From: Bacillota bacterium
Lineage (GTDB): Bacteria > Bacillota > Clostridia > Acetivibrionales > DSM-1351
Direction: 5' to 3'
DNA length: 64,000 bases
Assembly (NCBI GenBank): GCA_023426005.1
Contig: JAFABO010000030.1
Span: 28,261-92,260, forward strand
This document shows, in pieces, positions 61,701-64,000 of this stretch (the stretch's first letter is position 1; each line of letters starts with the position of its first letter). The notes under the pieces are model-generated. The model was not told the DNA's origin and did no database searches. It saw nothing but the letters and a program-made list of their open reading frames with translations. The translations under genes were made by a program, and so were the position numbers.

Positions 61701-64000
61701 GCTCCATCATAATGGCTACGAGTCCTTCATTACCTGCACCCATCTTTTTCAAGTATGCCGCCGTACGATTTGCCCTATCATTTAATTCTCGGTATGTTAC
61801 CTGCGTGTCTTCAAACATTACCGCTACACGGTCAGGAGTCTTTTGCGCCTGTTCTTCAAACAGCTGATAAAGTGTTCTGTCCTGCGGGTATGATACCCTG
61901 TTGCCATTAAAATCAAAAGTCAACTGCTGTTTTTCTTTCTTTGAAAGCATACAGATATGGGCTAGTTTTATCGCAGGGTTTTGTATGATTTGTTCCAATA
62001 TATTCACAAAATATGCACCCAGCCTTTTAACGCTTTTTGGATCAAACAGCCTTGTACAATACTCCAGACTAAAGTATATTCCTTTGCCGTTTCCTTCGGC
62101 ATTCAGCGTAAGATCAAATTTTGAAGTCTTATTCTCTAGGAGGTATGGCCTGAGTTTCAACGATTGGGTTTTCGTTGCGGGCGCATCCGTATTTTGCATG
62201 GAGAACATAGCGTCAAATAATGGATTTCTGCTTAAATCCCTCCGTAAATTCAATTTTTCCACAAGTTCCTCAAACTGGTAGTCTTGATTTTCATAGGCCT
62301 TTAGCGCATTTTCCTTGACTTCTTGCAGAAAGTTTATAAAGGTCTTGCCGCCCTCAGGATAATTTCTCATGGCCAGGGTGTTTACAAACATTCCGATAAT
62401 GTTCTGCAGATCCGCATGGGATCTCCCGGCGGTGGGCGTACCTACGATAATATCTTCCTGTCCGGTATATTTTGATAAAAGTACGTTATATGCAGCCAGC
62501 AGTACCATATACAACGTTGCTCCCGTTTCTCCCGCCAGCCTGTCCAGCCTTTTTACAATCTCGGGATTTATATCAAATGTTACATTGTCTCCTTCAAAGC
62601 ATTGCACCTGTGGCCTTGGATAATCAGTTGACAGGTCGAGTACAGGGATCTCCCCTTTAAAGATCTCCAACCAGTATTGTTCCTGCTCCTTGATTCTGCC
62701 GTCCGCCATCATTCGATTTTGCCACACGGAATAATCCTTGTATTGAATTCTTAATTCCGGAAGTTCCCTCCCTTCATACAAGGCTTCAAACTCCTTCGCC
62801 AGAATGTCAATGGAGACGCCATCGGAAATGATATGGTGCATATCAATCATGAGTATATTCTCCGACTGAGGCAACTGTACCAACGCTACCCTCAGAAGCG
62901 GTGCCTTGTGCAATTCAAAGGGCTGCACGAATTCCATTACGATTTTTTCTACTTCCTCTTCAACAGCTTTCATACATGTGATACAAAAATCAACATCTTT
63001 ATGTACTTTCTGTACAGGCATACCTTCTGCCATTTCAAAAGAGGTTCTCAACGCCTCATGCCGATTCACAAGAGCCTTGAATGCTTTTTCCAGGGTCTCC
63101 TTGTTAAAGTTCCCTTCGATCTTAAATACGCCCGGCATATTATAGTTTGTCGTGTTTTTCTCAAGCTGGTTCAATATATACATTCTTTTCTGCGCCGAAG
63201 ACATTTCGTAATACTCTTTTTCCGCTGCTGGCTCTATGGAGGCGTAAAGATTCTTCTCCCCTTCCTGAATGTACCTGCCAATGGCCCGTATGGTCGGTGT
63301 TTTGAAGATTTCACTCAGGGCAATTCCCTTGTTGAATTCCTTATGAATTCTGGCCGCCAGGGTGACTGCTTTCAGCGAATGGCCTCCTAATTCAAAAAAG
63401 TTGTCTTCCACACCAATCCTTCCGGCGATACCCAGTATCTCCTGCCATATATTTACCAGGCTTTCTTCGGTTTCATTGGACGGCGCCACGTAGGCTGTAC
63501 CCGTTCCCATGGTATTCTCGGGCTCGGGCAGCGCTTTCCGGTCCACCTTGCCGTTGGACGTCAGCGGTATTTTTTCTACCTGCATAAAGTAGGACGGAAT
63601 CATATATTCCGGTAAGTCTTTTCCAAGGTACTCCCGGATTTCTCCCACTGTCAGCTCTTTTTCCGCCGCCACATAGGCGCACAAGTATCTGGTTCCTTCC
63701 CTGTCTTCTTTCGCCAGGACGACCGCTTCTTTTATGAGGGGATTCCTTAACAGCTTGCTCTCGATTTCTCCCAGTTCGATCCTGTGTCCTCGGATCTTCA
63801 CCTGGTGGTCTATTCTTCCCAAGTACTCCATTTCTCCATTTGCAAGCATCCTGACCAGGTCCCCCGACCGGTAAAGCCGTTCCCCTTCCACGTACGGGTT
63901 ATTTACAAACTTCTCCCTCGTCAGTTCTTCTCTATTCAGGTACCCTCTTCCGACTCCATCCCCGCCCACGCACAGCTCACCGGCGGCTCCCACCGGTACC
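58738..64000 (-). CDS. Nonribosomal peptide synthetase, C-terminal part (5' end beyond window)
   Basis: The frame is open to the right edge; about 1753 residues are visible, beginning inside an A domain near its GELCVGG motif. Order with nucleotide positions: partial A 64000-63520, PCP (FFELGGHSLKA, 63390), C 63220-61935 (HHIISDG), A 61880-60370, PCP 60240, C 60080-58780 (HHIISDG). The complete A domain has the code DIWEMTADD, the same nine residues as the second module of the downstream NRPS. The code of the truncated A domain is out of the window. Both C domains look like LCL types and no epimerase is visible. The last C domain should join its peptide to the Glu loaded by the next protein. 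It is followed after 18 bases by the large NRPS gene. Confidence 0.93.
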   Translation of the reverse strand, partial: VPVGAAGELCVGGDGVGRGYLNREELTREKFVNNPYVEGERLYRSGDLVRMLANGEMEYLGRIDHQVKIRGHRIELGEIESKLLRNPLIKEAVVLAKEDREGTRYLCAYVAAEKELTVGEIREYLGKDLPEYMIPSYFMQVEKIPLTSNGKVDRKALPEPENTMGTGTAYVAPSNETEESLVNIWQEILGIAGRIGVEDNFFELGGHSLKAVTLAARIHKEFNKGIALSEIFKTPTIRAIGRYIQEGEKNLYASIEPAAEKEYYEMSSAQKRMYILNQLEKNTTNYNMPGVFKIEGNFNKETLEKAFKALVNRHEALRTSFEMAEGMPVQKVHKDVDFCITCMKAVEEEVEKIVMEFVQPFELHKAPLLRVALVQLPQSENILMIDMHHIISDGVSIDILAKEFEALYEGRELPELRIQYKDYSVWQNRMMADGRIKEQEQYWLEIFKGEIPVLDLSTDYPRPQVQCFEGDNVTFDINPEIVKRLDRLAGETGATLYMVLLAAYNVLLSKYTGQEDIIVGTPTAGRSHADLQNIIGMFVNTLAMRNYPEGGKTFINFLQEVKENALKAYENQDYQFEELVEKLNLRRDLSRNPLFDAMFSMQNTDAPATKTQSLKLRPYLLENKTSKFDLTLNAEGNGKGIYFSLEYCTRLFDPKSVKRLGAYFVNILEQIIQNPAIKLAHICMLSKKEKQQLTFDFNGNRVSYPQDRTLYQLFEEQAQKTPDRVAVMFEDTQVTYRELNDRANRTAAYLKKMGAGNEGLVAIMMERCPLMVECGLAVWKTGGAYIPIDPQYPVQRQLAILEDSQCKMILTLSHEVEKELEKEYAGNLLKLDLLQGEIGKESSANLNISVSMDNLAYVLFTSGSTGKPKGVMIEHAGMMNHIHAQVDQLELADEFIFAQTANHCFDISVWQLFGALAVGGMTVIYTEELILSPGKFLGRLVKDHVTVLEVVPSYLAVMMDAVEEVGIRPEGLKYLMITGEAVKANIVKRWFELCPGIKMVNAYGPAEASDDIAQYVMDKLPESGNIPVGMPLNNISIYVVDKNMILCPVGVKGEICVSGVCVGRGYINDEERTKEVLMEDPFAEQKGIRLYKTGDLGKWLPDGNLEYCGRKDYQVKIRGYRIELGEIESKLVLYPGIKEAVVIDREDENGNRYLCAYMTANGEASVNPIKEYLLKELPVYMVPSAFIQIEKLPLTLNGKVDRKALPEPETMQGAGENYIRPANETEERLVRMWQELLGIEKIGVEDSFFELGGHSLKAVTLAARIHQEFNREIVLGEIFKAPTIRAIGRYIQAAGENLHTSIEPVEEREYYPVSSAQKRMYLLNQFEENTTNYNMPEVYEIGGDLDKVALEKAFNELIQRHETLRTSFETIEGEIVQRIHKEVNFTITCLKAVQEEAEEIIKKFVRPFELGRAPLFRVAVMELQENKNILMVDVHHIISDGVSMSILEQEFSALYGGKRLPELRVQYKDYSVWQNKMAEDSSMKKQEKYWQDRFSGELPQLNLPTDFKRPEVKSFRGDHVVFTLEEEIKESIHRIMDETGATLYMVMLSAYNVLLSKYTGQEDIIVGTPVAGRPHADLEKIIGMFINTLAMRNYPRADMTFKEFLYSVKENTIRAYENQNYQLEELVHKLNLIRDLSKNPLFDTVISAQNYTDGKEQELQFNKIKIVPHHFDYKIAKFDISLNMIENPRNIMLVLTYCTDLYKKETAQLMMEDFVEVLRTITRNLEIKIGDIDMETRLNKVGSLHFNQVEFDF
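61267..61296 (-). repeat. 30-bp exact repeat shared with the large NRPS gene
   Basis: This is the partner of the copy at 52729-52758. It lies in the A-domain core of the truncated NRPS. Confidence 0.8.

Noticed and set aside
62833..63390. 185-codon forward ORF opposite the NRPS gene
   Set aside because: It is antisense to a condensation domain with clear motifs; similar shadows recur at each C and E domain (for example 55204-55782 and 55981-56529).
43183..64000. Tandem repeats in NRPS DNA as a CRISPR or repeat array
   Set aside because: The repetition reflects homologous A, C, PCP and E domains several kilobases apart, not short regular repeats.

Overview
The window looks like chromosome from a low-GC, Gram-positive anaerobe of the Clostridia, probably a plant-polysaccharide-using relative of Ruminiclostridium/Lachnoclostridium. 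The evidence is the AT-rich intergenic DNA, the strong AGGAGG-type ribosome binding sites, the many lipoprotein sugar-binding proteins, a YesM/YesN-type two-component system, ROK, DeoR and LysR regulators, and a clostridial-style nonribosomal peptide synthetase (NRPS) locus. The genus is inference. I saw no rRNA, tRNA, insertion sequence or CRISPR array.

Layout. 1-4.4 kb: sensor kinase, AraC-type response regulator and a truncated sugar-binding lipoprotein (reverse strand). 4.6-7.0 kb: a zinc alcohol/polyol dehydrogenase divergent from a ROK repressor. 7.2-8.4 kb: an overlapping pair, an NAD-kinase-like protein and a small protein of a family annotated 'ADP-ribosylation/crystallin J1'. 8.7-10.5 kb: a NapH-like membrane ferredoxin divergent from a seven-helix membrane LuxR-type regulator. 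10.5-13.3 kb: an orphan PD-(D/E)XK-like protein and an AAC(3)-family acetyltransferase. 13.4-20.7 kb: an oligosaccharide locus (binding protein, two permeases, GH2 glycosidase) divergent from an ArsR-type regulator and a PHP-domain protein. 20.9-24.4 kb: MFS transporter, LysR regulator and a divergent adenylosuccinate synthetase. 24.4-34.8 kb: a chemoreceptor beside a ribose-type ABC sugar catabolic operon, with a divergent DeoR regulator.

34.9-64.0 kb is one reverse-strand NRPS gene cluster whose start lies beyond the right edge. In transcription order it has a truncated NRPS ([A]-PCP-C-A-PCP-C), a 5178-residue NRPS (C-lobe-A-PCP-E-C-A-PCP-C-A-PCP-E-C-A-PCP-TE), two ABC exporter half-transporters, an EctB-type diaminobutyrate aminotransferase, a type II thioesterase and a fatty-acyl-AMP-ligase/PCP protein. 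Specificity residues read by eye give Glu, unknown X, Asp and Tyr for the four modules of the large protein, with epimerisation after Glu and Asp. The complete A domain of the truncated NRPS has the same code as X. The predicted 3' part of the product is therefore ...-X-D-Glu-X-D-Asp-Tyr, probably N-acylated, and diaminobutyrate is a candidate for X or for an upstream residue. A bidirectional terminator at about 34.88 kb closes the cluster.

Most interesting features: isolated C-terminal lobes of condensation domains on two separate proteins of the NRPS line; two A domains with the same unassigned acidic code; an adenylosuccinate synthetase with an altered aspartate-binding loop; the overlapping NAD-kinase-like/small-protein pair; and several well-formed promoters and palindromic operators.
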